Source of the DNA: Stomatobaculum sp. F0698 | Lineage (GTDB): Bacteria > Bacillota > Clostridia > Lachnospirales > Lachnospiraceae | Length of the DNA: 64,000 nt | Reading direction: 5' to 3' | Assembly (NCBI RefSeq): GCF_030644385.1 | Contig: NZ_CP130060.1 | Location: 1,674,001 to 1,738,000, forward strand | Shown: one piece after another, positions 46,681-54,958 of the stretch | Layout: each line of letters starts with the position of its first letter | How positions within the stretch are numbered: the first letter of the stretch is position 1 | Translations under genes and position numbers: made by a program | Notes under the pieces: generated by a model | Database searches by the model: none | What the model was told of the DNA's origin: nothing | Seen by the model: only the letters and a program-made list of their open reading frames with translations

Positions 46681-46716
46681 AAAAATAGGCACCGCGATTT
46701 CGCGGTGCCTATTTTT
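46681..46716 (+). terminator. Intrinsic terminator after wall-binding protein 1
   Basis: AATAGGCACCGCG-ATTT-CGCGGTGCCTATT, a 13-bp stem followed by TTT; A-rich on the left side. Confidence 0.93.
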
Positions 46717-46772
46717 ATCAAAAGGTTACAGGAAAATACGTTAAATTTCTGTGTGTATCTTCTTACAGGAAA

Positions 46773-46804
46773 GTAAGAGAAATGTAAGTGGAATCCACTA
46801 TTTT
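46773..46804 (+). promoter_or_regulatory. Promoter of wall-binding protein 2 with GTAAG direct repeat
   Basis: GTAAG at 46773-46777 and 46784-46788, again 11 bases apart. Ten bases later comes TATTTT (46799-46804), the same geometry as at 45756-45787. The weak -10 fits an activator-dependent promoter. Confidence 0.58.
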
Positions 46805-46884
46805 TTCTCGGAGAAATCGTTTAGGATATAGGCATAGCGAAAGCAATACGACGCAGGAAAACCTGCAGAACGGAGGAAACAACA

Positions 46885-47946
46885 ATGACGCAAAAGAATC
46901 TTTTAAAGAAAGTTGCACCTATGGTTCTGACCGCAGCAATGCTTTTCGGTATGACGAGCATGGCATTCGCGAAGACCAACAAGACCGCAGTTCAGAATGT
47001 TACCATCGACCTTGAGTATGACCTCGCACCGGGCATGAATTCGAGCCAGGTTGACGCGGACAGCAACAGTGTCGGCGTGGACAATGTGAACGTCACCTCG
47101 GTCACCAATACCGATTTCGGCAAGAAGCCGAAGGTCACGCTGAAGCTGAAGCCGGACAGCGACTTCACCTTCAAGGGCACGGCGAAGGGCAATGTCAAGA
47201 TCAACGATAAGACCGGCAAGGGCGCTGCAATCACCAAGGTCAGCTCGACCGCAAGCAGCATGACCGTCACGGTCACCCTGCCGAAGACCGGTTCCACCGA
47301 TAAGAGCGCGCTGGAAGTCGGCGATGTCTCCTGGGGCGATGATGACAGCCCGGTGATCTCCTGGGATGAGGCGGATTACGCAACCCAGTACGAGGTGAAG
47401 CTCTATCGCAACAACACCATCAAGGAGACCGTCACCACGAAGAACACCAGCTACGATTTCCGCGACAAGATCCGTGAGAACGGCAAGGGCAGCTACACTG
47501 TCAAGGTTCGTGCAGCGGTCGGCAACAGCAACAGCTCGAAGGGCGACTGGACCGAGTCCGATGAATTTGAGGTCGACGACGATATCCTCGCAGCACTCGG
47601 CGGCAAGACGAACAACAGCGGCTCCAACAACGGCGGTCAGACCGGCCCGAACGGATCGAACTCCGGCAACAAGGGCGCATGGCTGAAGGACAATGTCGGC
47701 TGGTGGTACTGCAACGCAGACCGTTCCTACACGACCGACAACTGGCAGCAGATTGACGGCAACTGGTACTACTTCAACAAGTCCGGCTACATGAAGACCG
47801 GCTGGCTGAAGAGCCGTTTCACCGGCAAGTGGTATTGGCTCAGCACCGAGAACGGCAGCAACCTCGGTAAGATGCTGACCAACCAGTGGGTTGACAACAA
47901 CCGTTACTTTGTTGACAACAGCGGTGTTTGGACGCAGAGCAGATAA
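46885..47946 (+). CDS. Secreted protein with cell-wall-binding repeats (second)
   Basis: It has 353 residues: a signal peptide (VAPMVLTAAMLFGMTSMAFA then KTNK), two beta-rich segments including a fibronectin-like one (SPVISWDEADYATQYEVKLY, GSYTVKVRAAVGNSN), a Gly/Asn/Ser-rich linker, and C-terminal wall-binding repeats (VGWWYCNADRSYTTDNWQQI, DGNWYYFNKSGYMKTGWLKS). GGAGG precedes ATG 46885. Codon use is highly biased, suggesting strong expression. It is a paralogue in layout, not in sequence, of the preceding gene. Confidence 0.88.
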   Translation: MTQKNLLKKVAPMVLTAAMLFGMTSMAFAKTNKTAVQNVTIDLEYDLAPGMNSSQVDADSNSVGVDNVNVTSVTNTDFGKKPKVTLKLKPDSDFTFKGTAKGNVKINDKTGKGAAITKVSSTASSMTVTVTLPKTGSTDKSALEVGDVSWGDDDSPVISWDEADYATQYEVKLYRNNTIKETVTTKNTSYDFRDKIRENGKGSYTVKVRAAVGNSNSSKGDWTESDEFEVDDDILAALGGKTNNSGSNNGGQTGPNGSNSGNKGAWLKDNVGWWYCNADRSYTTDNWQQIDGNWYYFNKSGYMKTGWLKSRFTGKWYWLSTENGSNLGKMLTNQWVDNNRYFVDNSGVWTQSR

Positions 47947-47956
47947 TTAAATGGCA

Positions 47957-47995
47957 AAACGCCTGTCGCACAAAACGTGCGGCAGGCGTTTCTTT
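47957..47995 (+). terminator. Intrinsic terminator after wall-binding protein 2
   Basis: ACGCCTGTCGCAC and GTGCGGCAGGCGT form a 13-bp stem with one T-G pair, followed by TTTCTTTTT. Confidence 0.92.
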
Positions 47996-48329
47996 TTGCC
48001 TATTTTTGCGCGGATTCACCGCATTTCCGGGCGGGCTTCTTAACTTCCCTCAAGCCCCCTTTGAAATACCGCCGCCGTTATATTTCCCTGCTTTTGATAC
48101 GGTTCAGCGCATTTCCGGGCGGACTTCTTGACTCCCTTTGAGAAAATCGTTCGGACGACTCCCTTAAAATTTCTCCGCACCGGCTGATACTTCGGTATTG
48201 ATTTTTCCCGTTTTCTTGCCGCAGTATGTTCGGTGGAAAACGTTTTGACACATGTCGGCTGTCTTTCTTGCGCTTATATGCAACGGCGGCACAGACTCTT
48301 TTTATCCGAATTTAATTGATTCACTCAGC
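47996..48329. other. Non-coding stretch with an imperfect direct repeat
   Basis: No gene seen. CGCATTTCCGGGCGG followed by CTTCTT occurs at about 48020 and again at 48108, 88 bases apart, within about 33 similar bases each time (48018-48050 and 48106-48139). The rest is T-rich without clear structure. Confidence 0.55.
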
Positions 48330-48366
48330 AAAAAAACAGCCCCCGCATCGCAGGGGCTGTTTTTTA
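48330..48366 (-). terminator. Intrinsic terminator of the aminotransferase operon
   Basis: On the minus strand AACAGCCCC-TGCGATGC-GGGGCTGTT is followed by a run of seven T. It overlaps the aminotransferase stop codon. The A-run on the other side would let it work in both directions. Confidence 0.92.
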
Positions 48367-49539
48367 GTTTGCGTAGCGCTCCACAAAGCGCTGCATGCGG
48401 TTCATGGCCTCTCTAAGCTGTTCCTGGGAGTAGGCATAGGAAATGCGGACAAAGCCCTCGCCGCTGTTTCCGAACGCCGTACCCGGCACAACCGCGACCT
48501 TCTCTTCCGTGAGCAACTTCGTACAGAATTCCTCCGAAGAGAGACCGAACTTCGAGATATTCGGGAAGATATAGAACGCGCCCTCCGGCTCAAAGCAGGG
48601 AATATTCATCTCCTCGAGTCGCTTTAAGAGATAGCGGCGACGCTGGTTATAGGACTCGCGCATGCGCGCAATCTCCGCATCACAGTCGCGGAGCGCCGCG
48701 ACCGCCGCGTACTGGCTCGTGGTCGGCGCGCACATGATTGCGTACTGGTGCACCTTGATCATCTGCCGCAGTATGGGCTCCGGCCCGCAGGCATAGCCGA
48801 GACGCCAGCCCGTCATGGCATAGGCCTTCGAGAAACCGTTGATCAGAACGGTCCTTTCCCGCATGCCGGGAATCTGGATAATCGAGGCCGGCGCCTCGCC
48901 GTTGTAGGTGAGCTCGGTGTAAATTTCATCCGACACCACATAGATATCGTGCTCTATAACCACCTTTGCGATTGCCGCAAGCTCTTCGCGCGTCATGATG
49001 GAGCCGGTCGGGTTATTCGGGAAGGGCAGGACCAGAAACTTGGTGCGCTCGGTGATACAGCGCTCCAGATCCTCCGGCATCAGCTTAAAGCGGTCCTTCT
49101 CCTTGAGTTCCAGGATTACCGGAACGCCGTCCGCAAGCCGCACGCAGGGCTCGTAGGAGACATAACTCGGCTGCGGAATAATCACCTCATCGCCGGGGTT
49201 TAAGAGCGCGCGGCAGGCAAGGTCTATGCCCTCCGAGCCGCCGACCGTCACCGTGATCTCGCTGAGCGGATCGTAGGACACCGCAAAGCGGCGCTGAATG
49301 TAGCGCGCAATCTCCTCGCGGAGCTCGTTGAGACCCGCATTGCTCGTATAAAAGGTGCGTCCCCGCTCCAAAGAGTAAATACCCTCCTCTCGGATGGGCC
49401 AGGGTGTATCAAAGTCCGGCTCGCCGACACCGAGCGAAATGGCGCCTTCCATGGTGCGGACAATGTCAAAAAACTTCCGTATGCCCGAGGGCTGCAGGGC
49501 TATGGTTTTCTTCGCCAACACTTCATTGATGTCTCTCAT
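48364..49539 (-). CDS. PLP-dependent class I/II aminotransferase
   Basis: It has 391 residues, the length of aspartate/aromatic aminotransferases of subgroup I-gamma. It has SLGVGEPDFDTPWPI near residue 35, PLP contacts NNPTGSIM and DEIYTELTY, the Schiff-base lysine in NGFSKAYAMTGWRLGYACGP near residue 236, and the substrate carboxylate Arg in GFVRISYA. The substrate (Asp, aromatic or other) cannot be told. The start overlaps the stop of the Lrp-type regulator (ATGA), so regulator and enzyme are coupled. Confidence 0.93.
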   Translation of the reverse strand: MRDINEVLAKKTIALQPSGIRKFFDIVRTMEGAISLGVGEPDFDTPWPIREEGIYSLERGRTFYTSNAGLNELREEIARYIQRRFAVSYDPLSEITVTVGGSEGIDLACRALLNPGDEVIIPQPSYVSYEPCVRLADGVPVILELKEKDRFKLMPEDLERCITERTKFLVLPFPNNPTGSIMTREELAAIAKVVIEHDIYVVSDEIYTELTYNGEAPASIIQIPGMRERTVLINGFSKAYAMTGWRLGYACGPEPILRQMIKVHQYAIMCAPTTSQYAAVAALRDCDAEIARMRESYNQRRRYLLKRLEEMNIPCFEPEGAFYIFPNISKFGLSSEEFCTKLLTEEKVAVVPGTAFGNSGEGFVRISYAYSQEQLREAMNRMQRFVERYAN

Positions 49540-50018
49540 GCCATGAACAACTGCCTTTCGTCTTCTTTTTTCCGAACCATCTCCGTGCCGTGATCCTTGT
49601 ACTTCTTCAGTACGAAGTGAGTCGAAGTGCCCGTCACGGACTCAATCGGCGCAAGGCGCTCCGAGACAAAGAAGGCCACTTCCCGCATGGTCTTGCCCTC
49701 GAGGAGGACCATGAAATCAAAGGCACCGCTCATCAGATAGACCGAATCCACCTCGTTGTACTGGTAAATGCGCTCCGCAATGCGGTCGTAGCCCATACCG
49801 CGCTGCGGCGTGACCTTTACCTCAATCAGGGCCTCCACGCGCTCGTTGCTCGTGTTCTCCCAGTTGATCAGGGTGTGATACCCGCGGATGATGTTCTCCT
49901 TCTCCATATCTGCGATTTCATTTGCGACCGCCACCTCACTCTCCCCGAGCAACATCGCGAGCTCATGAATATCTATGCGCGCATTCTTTTCCAGAACCGC
50001 GAGGATTTTTTCACGCAT
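49536..50018 (-). CDS. Lrp/AsnC-family regulator
   Basis: It has 160 residues: an N-terminal HTH (IDIHELAMLLGESEVAVANE) and a RAM ligand-binding domain (VEALIEVKVTPQRGMGYDRI, YLMSGAFDFMVLLEG). It probably regulates the coupled aminotransferase gene in response to an amino acid. ATG 50018 (MREKILAVLE) follows GAAAGGAAGACAG; the long upstream extension is a shadow in the AIRS-like gene. Confidence 0.92.
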   Translation of the reverse strand: MREKILAVLEKNARIDIHELAMLLGESEVAVANEIADMEKENIIRGYHTLINWENTSNERVEALIEVKVTPQRGMGYDRIAERIYQYNEVDSVYLMSGAFDFMVLLEGKTMREVAFFVSERLAPIESVTGTSTHFVLKKYKDHGTEMVRKKEDERQLFMA

Positions 50019-50577
50019 CTGTCTTCCTTTCTGTCTCAAACACTTCTGCTTCCAATTCGATGCCCCGCTCCGGGCGGTTGATGTACTCGCGCTCGGTCTT
50101 ATCGACCACGCACTTATCAAGCCCGGGCACAAAGCGGCCGATGCAGGCTGCCGGTATGCCTTTTGCCCGAAGCGACCTTGCAAGGCTGTCACCGCTCTCC
50201 GTGAAAAAGAGCAGGGCCTCCGTATCCATGCGATAGGGGTTCTTAGCGAGCGCCTCCGAAAGCGCTACGGTCTCGGGTAAAATCGGCACATCCCGCAGGC
50301 GGATTTCCAGGCCCGACTGTCTCCGGACCGCGGCGAGGTAGAGTGCGGCAAGGATGCCGCCTCTCCCGTAGGGTAGGCAAATCGACGCACCGCAAGCATT
50401 TTCCGCGATGCGACGGGCTTCCTCCCGCGCCTCCCGCTCGCTCTTACACAGCGAAATCGCAGCTCCCGATAGTCGAACGTTTATTCCTTTTCCCGCCCCG
50501 CATTCTTCTGACAGGCGCTCCGTTTCAAGGTTTCCCGCGGAGAAAGCCGCGACAATTTCCGGATACGCCCGACTCAA
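50011..50577 (-). CDS. AIR synthase-related (HypE/PurM C-terminal domain-like) protein, short
   Basis: It has 188 residues that fit the C-terminal domain of AIR-synthase-related proteins: GAAISLCKSEREAREEARRI, GGILAALYLAA and VPILPETVALSEALAKNPYR, TEALLFFTESGDSLARSLRA, GIPAACIGRFV. The N-terminal ATP-binding domain of PurM/HypE is absent, so it is truncated or a specialised single-domain form. The TTG start 50577 overlaps the stop of a 35-residue ORF, and its end overlaps the Lrp start by eight bases. The function is unknown. Confidence 0.68.
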   Translation of the reverse strand: MSRAYPEIVAAFSAGNLETERLSEECGAGKGINVRLSGAAISLCKSEREAREEARRIAENACGASICLPYGRGGILAALYLAAVRRQSGLEIRLRDVPILPETVALSEALAKNPYRMDTEALLFFTESGDSLARSLRAKGIPAACIGRFVPGLDKCVVDKTEREYINRPERGIELEAEVFETERKTDA

Positions 50578-50681
50578 TGCAGGAAGGCGCTGAGACCGGC
50601 TGCCGCCATACCGAGCACCATGGACAGGCAGAGAATCACCGAAACAATAATGGCCAACACACGACGACGTTTATCTTTCAT
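50574..50681 (-). CDS. Small single-span membrane peptide
   Basis: It has 35 residues: MKDKRRRVLAIIVSVILCLS and a short hydrophobic rest ending FLH. A basic start followed by one membrane helix is common for conserved small proteins in Clostridia. TGA overlaps the TTG start of the AIRS-like gene. The ribosome-binding site is weak (AGAAG). Confidence 0.55.
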   Translation of the reverse strand: MKDKRRRVLAIIVSVILCLSMVLGMAAAGLSAFLH

Positions 50682-50765
50682 CTTCTTATACCCCGTTTCT
50701 GCGGTAAGCACCGCTGAATTTTCATTTTACTATAGTCTCTCCCCCGGCCTTCCGCAAGAGAAAAG

Positions 50766-51260
50766 TCAGACAAAAATTTTGAGCTGCCGCCCGGTTTTCC
50801 CGTACTGGTAGTAGCGAACCCCGGCTGCGTTCAGCATGCGCTTGCTCGCGCGGACAGCCGCGGTGTCCCCGTACTTGTCCTCACCGTAAATCAGGGTCCG
50901 TATGCCGCACTGGATAATCGCCTTTGCGCACTCGTTGCAGGGAAAGAGGGTCACATAGAGCTTACTTCCCTCGAGCGAGCCGCCGCGGTAGTTGAGAATT
51001 GCATTCAATTCACTGTGGGTTGCATAAAAATACTTTGCCTGATAGGGGTCGTCCTGCTCGTGCTCCTTGCCCCAGGGAAATTCATCGTCCGAGCAGCCGC
51101 GCGGAAAGCCGTTGTAGCCCATCGAGAGTATCTTGTTGTCATCGCTCACGATGCAGGCCCCGACCTGGGTATTCGGATCCTTCGAGCGGAGTGCCGAGAG
51201 GTAGGCAACCCCCATAAAGTACTCGTCCCAGCTGATATAGTCCTTGCGCTTCTCTGTCAT
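50766..51260 (-). CDS. dCMP deaminase / deoxycytidylate deaminase family
   Basis: It has 164 residues. Zinc-binding motifs are THSELNAIL (HxE) and PCNECAKAII (PCxxC); DPNTQVGACIVSDDNKILSM and GYNGFPRGC are typical of dCMP deaminases. It converts dCMP to dUMP for thymidylate synthesis. ATG 51260 (MTEKRKDYISWDEYFMGVA) overlaps the TsaC stop by four bases; the longer frame is a shadow in tsaC. Confidence 0.93.
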   Translation of the reverse strand: MTEKRKDYISWDEYFMGVAYLSALRSKDPNTQVGACIVSDDNKILSMGYNGFPRGCSDDEFPWGKEHEQDDPYQAKYFYATHSELNAILNYRGGSLEGSKLYVTLFPCNECAKAIIQCGIRTLIYGEDKYGDTAAVRASKRMLNAAGVRYYQYGKTGRQLKIFV

Positions 51261-52327
51261 TCGCTCTCCTCTCCGGCGTGCAGCCAATGATGTCCTGCCG
51301 CCTTGTTCATGCGGTTCATGATTGCAAGCCCCACGCCGCTCTCCGGAAAGGCCTCGGCGTAAATACGTTTTACCCCCTGCGTGTCCATTTCGCGGAGCGC
51401 CGCAAAGAGGTTGTGGGCAATCTCCTCCGGCCGCTCTCGCTGTCCGAGCGGAAAGACCGTGTCCGCGCAATACGCTCCGGCTGTCTCGCTTGCGGCGAGC
51501 ACACCGACCGTTTCGCCGCGCGCCTTCGCTTCCGCCGCAGCTTGGTTTACGAGGCGGATGACTGCCTTTGGCGCACCGTCGACCAGATACATCTCGGCCT
51601 GCGGAGCATAGTGCCGGTACTTCATGCCTGGCGCCTTGGGATGCATGCCCGGGGAGAGCGGCTTTTTGAGCACCGGGTCCAGCTGCACTTCTCCGAGCAC
51701 TTCTTCCAGCATTTCAACTGTGATTGCACCCGGGCGAAGCAAGGTCGGCACGCTGCCGCTCAAATCCACAATGGTCGACTCGAGTCCCACCGCGACCGCA
51801 CCGCCGTCCAGTATCATGTCAATTTTGCCGCCGAGATCCTCCGCGACATGACGCGCTTCGGTCGGACTGGGACGCCCCGAGGTGTTCGCCGAAGGCGCCG
51901 CAATCGGCAGCCCCGCGGCCTCGATGAGCGCCCTTGCGTTCGCATCGCCCGGCAGACGCACGGCAACGGTATCCAGACCGCCGCTGGTCTCCCGCGGCAC
52001 GCGCTCGCTCTTTTTGACAATCATGGTGAGCGGCCCCGGCCAGAAGGCTTCCGCGAGGTGATAAACCGCATCCGGGATTTCCGCCGCGAGCGGCGCAAGC
52101 TCCTCCGTGCGGGCAATGTGGACAATCAGCGGGTTATCGCTCGGCCGTCCCTTTGCCGCGTAAATCTTCTCCGCTGCCGCAGGGCTCAGCGCATTGCCGC
52201 CGAGCCCGTAGACCGTCTCCGTCGGGAAGGCGACCAGACCGCCGGCGCGCAGTATCCGGGCCGCTTCCGTGAGCGCACGCTGCCGCTCTTCTTCCGTCCC
52301 CGTGAGCAGGCCGTATGCTGTCTCCAT
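51257..52327 (-). CDS. L-threonylcarbamoyladenylate synthase (Sua5/YwlC type)
   Basis: Makes TC-AMP for the t6A modification of tRNA position 37. It has 356 residues: the YrdC domain with GGLVAFPTETVYGLGG, KGRPSDNPL, FWPGPLTMI and APSANTSGRPSPT, then a linker with SPGMHPKAPGMKYRHYAP, and the C-terminal Sua5 domain. The extra domain marks it as Sua5-type rather than short TsaC. It belongs to an operon with RibU-like and GH18 genes upstream and dCMP deaminase downstream. Confidence 0.94.
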   Translation of the reverse strand: METAYGLLTGTEEERQRALTEAARILRAGGLVAFPTETVYGLGGNALSPAAAEKIYAAKGRPSDNPLIVHIARTEELAPLAAEIPDAVYHLAEAFWPGPLTMIVKKSERVPRETSGGLDTVAVRLPGDANARALIEAAGLPIAAPSANTSGRPSPTEARHVAEDLGGKIDMILDGGAVAVGLESTIVDLSGSVPTLLRPGAITVEMLEEVLGEVQLDPVLKKPLSPGMHPKAPGMKYRHYAPQAEMYLVDGAPKAVIRLVNQAAAEAKARGETVGVLAASETAGAYCADTVFPLGQRERPEEIAHNLFAALREMDTQGVKRIYAEAFPESGVGLAIMNRMNKAAGHHWLHAGEESE

Positions 52328-52329
52328 GC

Positions 52330-53067
52330 TCAGCGCCGTCCTTCCTGCTCTTTCAGCACATGGCTTAAGCGCTTGTAGAGCAATACGGTCAGCAGCATAT
52401 CAATGCCGCCCTTTAAGAAGTTCAGCGGGGCAACCGCATAGAGCGCCATAGTCTCAACGCTCACAATGCGCGGGTTCACCTTGCTTCCCATCTGCACAAT
52501 GGTGTCAAGCGGCATGCCGTAGAGCTCCGCAAACTTCGGGAGCAGATAGACCGCATTGAAGAAGGAACCGAAGACTGTCATGCAAATCACGCCAAGTGCG
52601 CAGGCCACAAAAGCCTGGCGCTTTGTCTTCTTTTCGAGATAAAAGATACCTGCCGGAAGCACCAGCGCACAGCCAACCGCAAAGTTTGCGAGCTCGCCGA
52701 CAAAGGCGGTCGAGGTGGACTTAAACACAAGCTTCAGCAAGATCTTCACAAACTCCGCCATCACGCCCGCAACCGGACCGTAGGCAAAGCTCAAAATTAA
52801 AATCGGGAGCTCCGAGAGGTCTATTTTATAAAAGGGCGGAGCAAAGGGCACCGGCACCTCAAACATCATGAGTACGGCCGCCACCGCCGAGAAGAGGCCT
52901 ATCATGGCCATCTTTCTCGTATTCAGAATGCGCTCTCTCTGCCGCTGCCGCTGCTGAACGCGCTTCTCAATCACGTAGGCGACAAAGAAGCAGAGAAACA
53001 CGACCAATAAAAACTCTCCGACAAAAATCAAATTTTCCGCAATTTTCTGTCCTAAATTTCCGCTCAT
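52330..53067 (-). CDS. ECF transporter S component, RibU-like (riboflavin)
   Basis: It has 245 residues with a long N-terminal membrane segment (ENLIFVGEFLLVVFLCFFVA) and basic linker added to a RibU-like core: KMAMIGLFSAVAAVLMMFEV, IDLSELPILILSFAYGPVAG, then a membrane bundle. RibU has the pattern DxSxxPxLIxxxxxGPxxGxxVxxIKN; this one keeps KILLKL. Riboflavin import is therefore likely, using a shared ECF module encoded elsewhere. No FMN riboswitch is seen; it is coupled to the GH18 gene (ATGA at 53064-53067). Confidence 0.82.
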   Translation of the reverse strand: MSGNLGQKIAENLIFVGEFLLVVFLCFFVAYVIEKRVQQRQRQRERILNTRKMAMIGLFSAVAAVLMMFEVPVPFAPPFYKIDLSELPILILSFAYGPVAGVMAEFVKILLKLVFKSTSTAFVGELANFAVGCALVLPAGIFYLEKKTKRQAFVACALGVICMTVFGSFFNAVYLLPKFAELYGMPLDTIVQMGSKVNPRIVSVETMALYAVAPLNFLKGGIDMLLTVLLYKRLSHVLKEQEGRR

Positions 53068-54803
53068 TGCTTGATGATCTCCCATACATCGTCTGTTTCA
53101 AGTCCCAGGCGCCATACCGCGACACCCGCAATCGCTTTGCTTTTTATAACATCCATTCTGGTCTGCATGGACTTTGCGTCTTCCATCCAAATCAGCTGCA
53201 GGCTCCCGTTGTTGGAGCGCTGTCCGTAGTTCTGGCCGAGGGTCTCGTCGTAATTGAGACCGACCTGGTTTTTATCGACCCACTCCTTTGCCCCCTTCAT
53301 GCCGAGCGCCTCGCTGCTCACCTTACCGTTTTTATCCTCGGTCCAGAGCCGCGTGTAGAAGGGCACGGCCTGAATTAATTTCTCCGCGGGCACTTCCGCG
53401 AGACTCATATCGAGTCCCGTTGTCACAAAGCCGAGCGACGCCGTGCTGCCGGGCTCATCTCCCTTTGTGTGCTCATCGTAGCCCATGTTGATCACATAGT
53501 CACAGAAAACCCCGAGCTCCTTTCTGTCGTAATAGAGGTTAAAGCTCGCGGGATTCGGCACATCCACCGTCAAATACAGTTGCTTTTCATGGCAGGCAAG
53601 CGAAAGTTCTCGGATAAACTCGAGATACTGCTCTATGGCCTCTTCTTTGATAAGCTCAAGGTCCACATTGATGCCGTCGTAACCGTAGAGATCCGCATCC
53701 GAAATCAGGGACTGTATCAGCTTTTCGCGCACCGAGGTCTTTTTGAGGAGCTCGCCCGTTGTGACCGTCTTATCAAAGTTATCGAGAAGGGCAAACACCT
53801 TGAGCCCCTTCTCATGCGCCTCTTCGACATAGGCGCGATCCGCAAAGTTCTGGTAATCGCCCTCATTGCCGCGGAGAGAAAACCAGGTCGGCACAACGAC
53901 ATTCATCCCGCTTGCATTTTGCGCGAGCGTGCCGAGGCCCTTATTGGCTGCCTGGTTGGAGACCAGGTGAAAGCCGAGAAGCACCTTTTCGCCGAGAGAA
54001 AGGCTCGGGTACTCCTGCTTGGTGAAGGTACTCGTATAAGGGACGTTTTCGGCCGCGCGGAGATTTTTAAGCTGCACATAGCCGGTAAAACCGCTCTCGG
54101 TCTTCACGCGGGTCCACCGTGTCGTATCCGTCGTCGCGCCTTCGTGATCCGGAATTACCCGGAGCGCCTCGTTTTTCTGCACTTCGGTGACAATGCTGCC
54201 GCGCACGCTCGCTCTGCTTCTCAGGGCAAGCTTATGCTTTGCCGCCCGCACTTCGTCGCTCTCCGGAGAGGGCGCAATGAAAACGCGCTTCACGTTGCCG
54301 TCCAAATAGCTCTCGACACGGACATCCGTAAACTCACGGAGCAAGGGCAGGGAGAGATAGAGTTCCTGATTCTCCGTGTAAAAGAGCGCCTTGCCCTCGG
54401 TATCTTTTTCCTCGGCCGTAAACTTCCGAACCCCCGTCGGTGCCGCATAGACAATGAGCTTTTCGTCCCGATCCCAGTAGAAGCGCTGATTCATCTCCCG
54501 CTTCACAAGGGTCAGGGGCAGATAGACACTGCCGTTCTGCATCTCGGCCTTCTCTTTTTGGAGTTCATAGTTGTAGATTACGGCGACTTCATCCCCCGAA
54601 GCACCGAAGAGCTCTGCCTCGCCGATGTGCACGCGGCTCGGCCCGAAGCGCTGATACCAAAGCACAAAAATCAGCGCGCCGAGTAACAAGACAAGAAGAA
54701 GGGGTAAAAAAGGCAGCTTCCCGCCCCGCTTCCGGCTCCGCCTGCGGCTCTCGCTCACACGCTTTACCGGCTCCGTCTCCTTCAGCTTTTCTTTTTCTTC
54801 CAA
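53064..54803 (-). CDS. Membrane-anchored GH18-family glycosyl hydrolase with SH3-like domain
   Basis: It has 579 residues. A basic N terminus and one membrane segment (LPFLPLLLVLLLGALIFVLW) leave the rest outside: a copper amine oxidase-like/stalk region (YNYELQKEKAEMQNGSVYLP), an SH3-like part (ALRSRASVRGSIVTEVQKNE, TRVKTESGFTGYVQL) and a GH18 barrel with YDGINVDLELI near residue 380 (DxxDxDxE-type, Glu catalytic). Relatives such as YaaH/SleL and YdhD cleave peptidoglycan N-acetylglucosamine bonds. The start is TTG 54803 after AGAGGAGG. It is the first gene of the RibU-TsaC-dCMP deaminase operon. Confidence 0.9.
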   Translation of the reverse strand: MEEKEKLKETEPVKRVSESRRRSRKRGGKLPFLPLLLVLLLGALIFVLWYQRFGPSRVHIGEAELFGASGDEVAVIYNYELQKEKAEMQNGSVYLPLTLVKREMNQRFYWDRDEKLIVYAAPTGVRKFTAEEKDTEGKALFYTENQELYLSLPLLREFTDVRVESYLDGNVKRVFIAPSPESDEVRAAKHKLALRSRASVRGSIVTEVQKNEALRVIPDHEGATTDTTRWTRVKTESGFTGYVQLKNLRAAENVPYTSTFTKQEYPSLSLGEKVLLGFHLVSNQAANKGLGTLAQNASGMNVVVPTWFSLRGNEGDYQNFADRAYVEEAHEKGLKVFALLDNFDKTVTTGELLKKTSVREKLIQSLISDADLYGYDGINVDLELIKEEAIEQYLEFIRELSLACHEKQLYLTVDVPNPASFNLYYDRKELGVFCDYVINMGYDEHTKGDEPGSTASLGFVTTGLDMSLAEVPAEKLIQAVPFYTRLWTEDKNGKVSSEALGMKGAKEWVDKNQVGLNYDETLGQNYGQRSNNGSLQLIWMEDAKSMQTRMDVIKSKAIAGVAVWRLGLETDDVWEIIKQ

Positions 54804-54879
54804 GATAATCCTCCTCTATGCGCAAAATACGCTTGCAATCTCATTTAATTAGGAAGAGAGACAAAAATAATTCCGAAAC

Positions 54880-54888
54880 AGTATATCA
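54880..54888 (-). promoter_or_regulatory. Extended -10 promoter of the GH18 operon
   Basis: TG-A-TATACT on the minus strand (54888-54880), about 77 bases before TTG 54803 and downstream of the terminator at 54915-54958. The GH18 operon thus has its own promoter and does not depend on the upstream transcript. Confidence 0.6.
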
Positions 54889-54914
54889 TAAAACAATGTG
54901 CTGTGTGTTAAGAC

Positions 54915-54958
54915 AAACAAAAAAGCGACAGCGCGCTCCGTGACAAGCGCACTGTCGC
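54915..54958 (-). terminator. Intrinsic terminator of the candidate ncRNA
   Basis: Minus strand: GCGACAG-T-GCGCT, an eight-base loop, and AGCGC-G-CTGTCGC (12 pairs, one mismatch), followed by TTTTTTGTTT. A strong terminator with no recognisable coding gene before it. Confidence 0.88.

Noticed and set aside
51278-52378. Long plus-strand frame opposite tsaC
   Set aside because: A mirror frame produced by GC-rich codons of tsaC; basic, low-complexity translation with no domain. The same applies to long antisense frames at 53469-54686 and 60947-62260.
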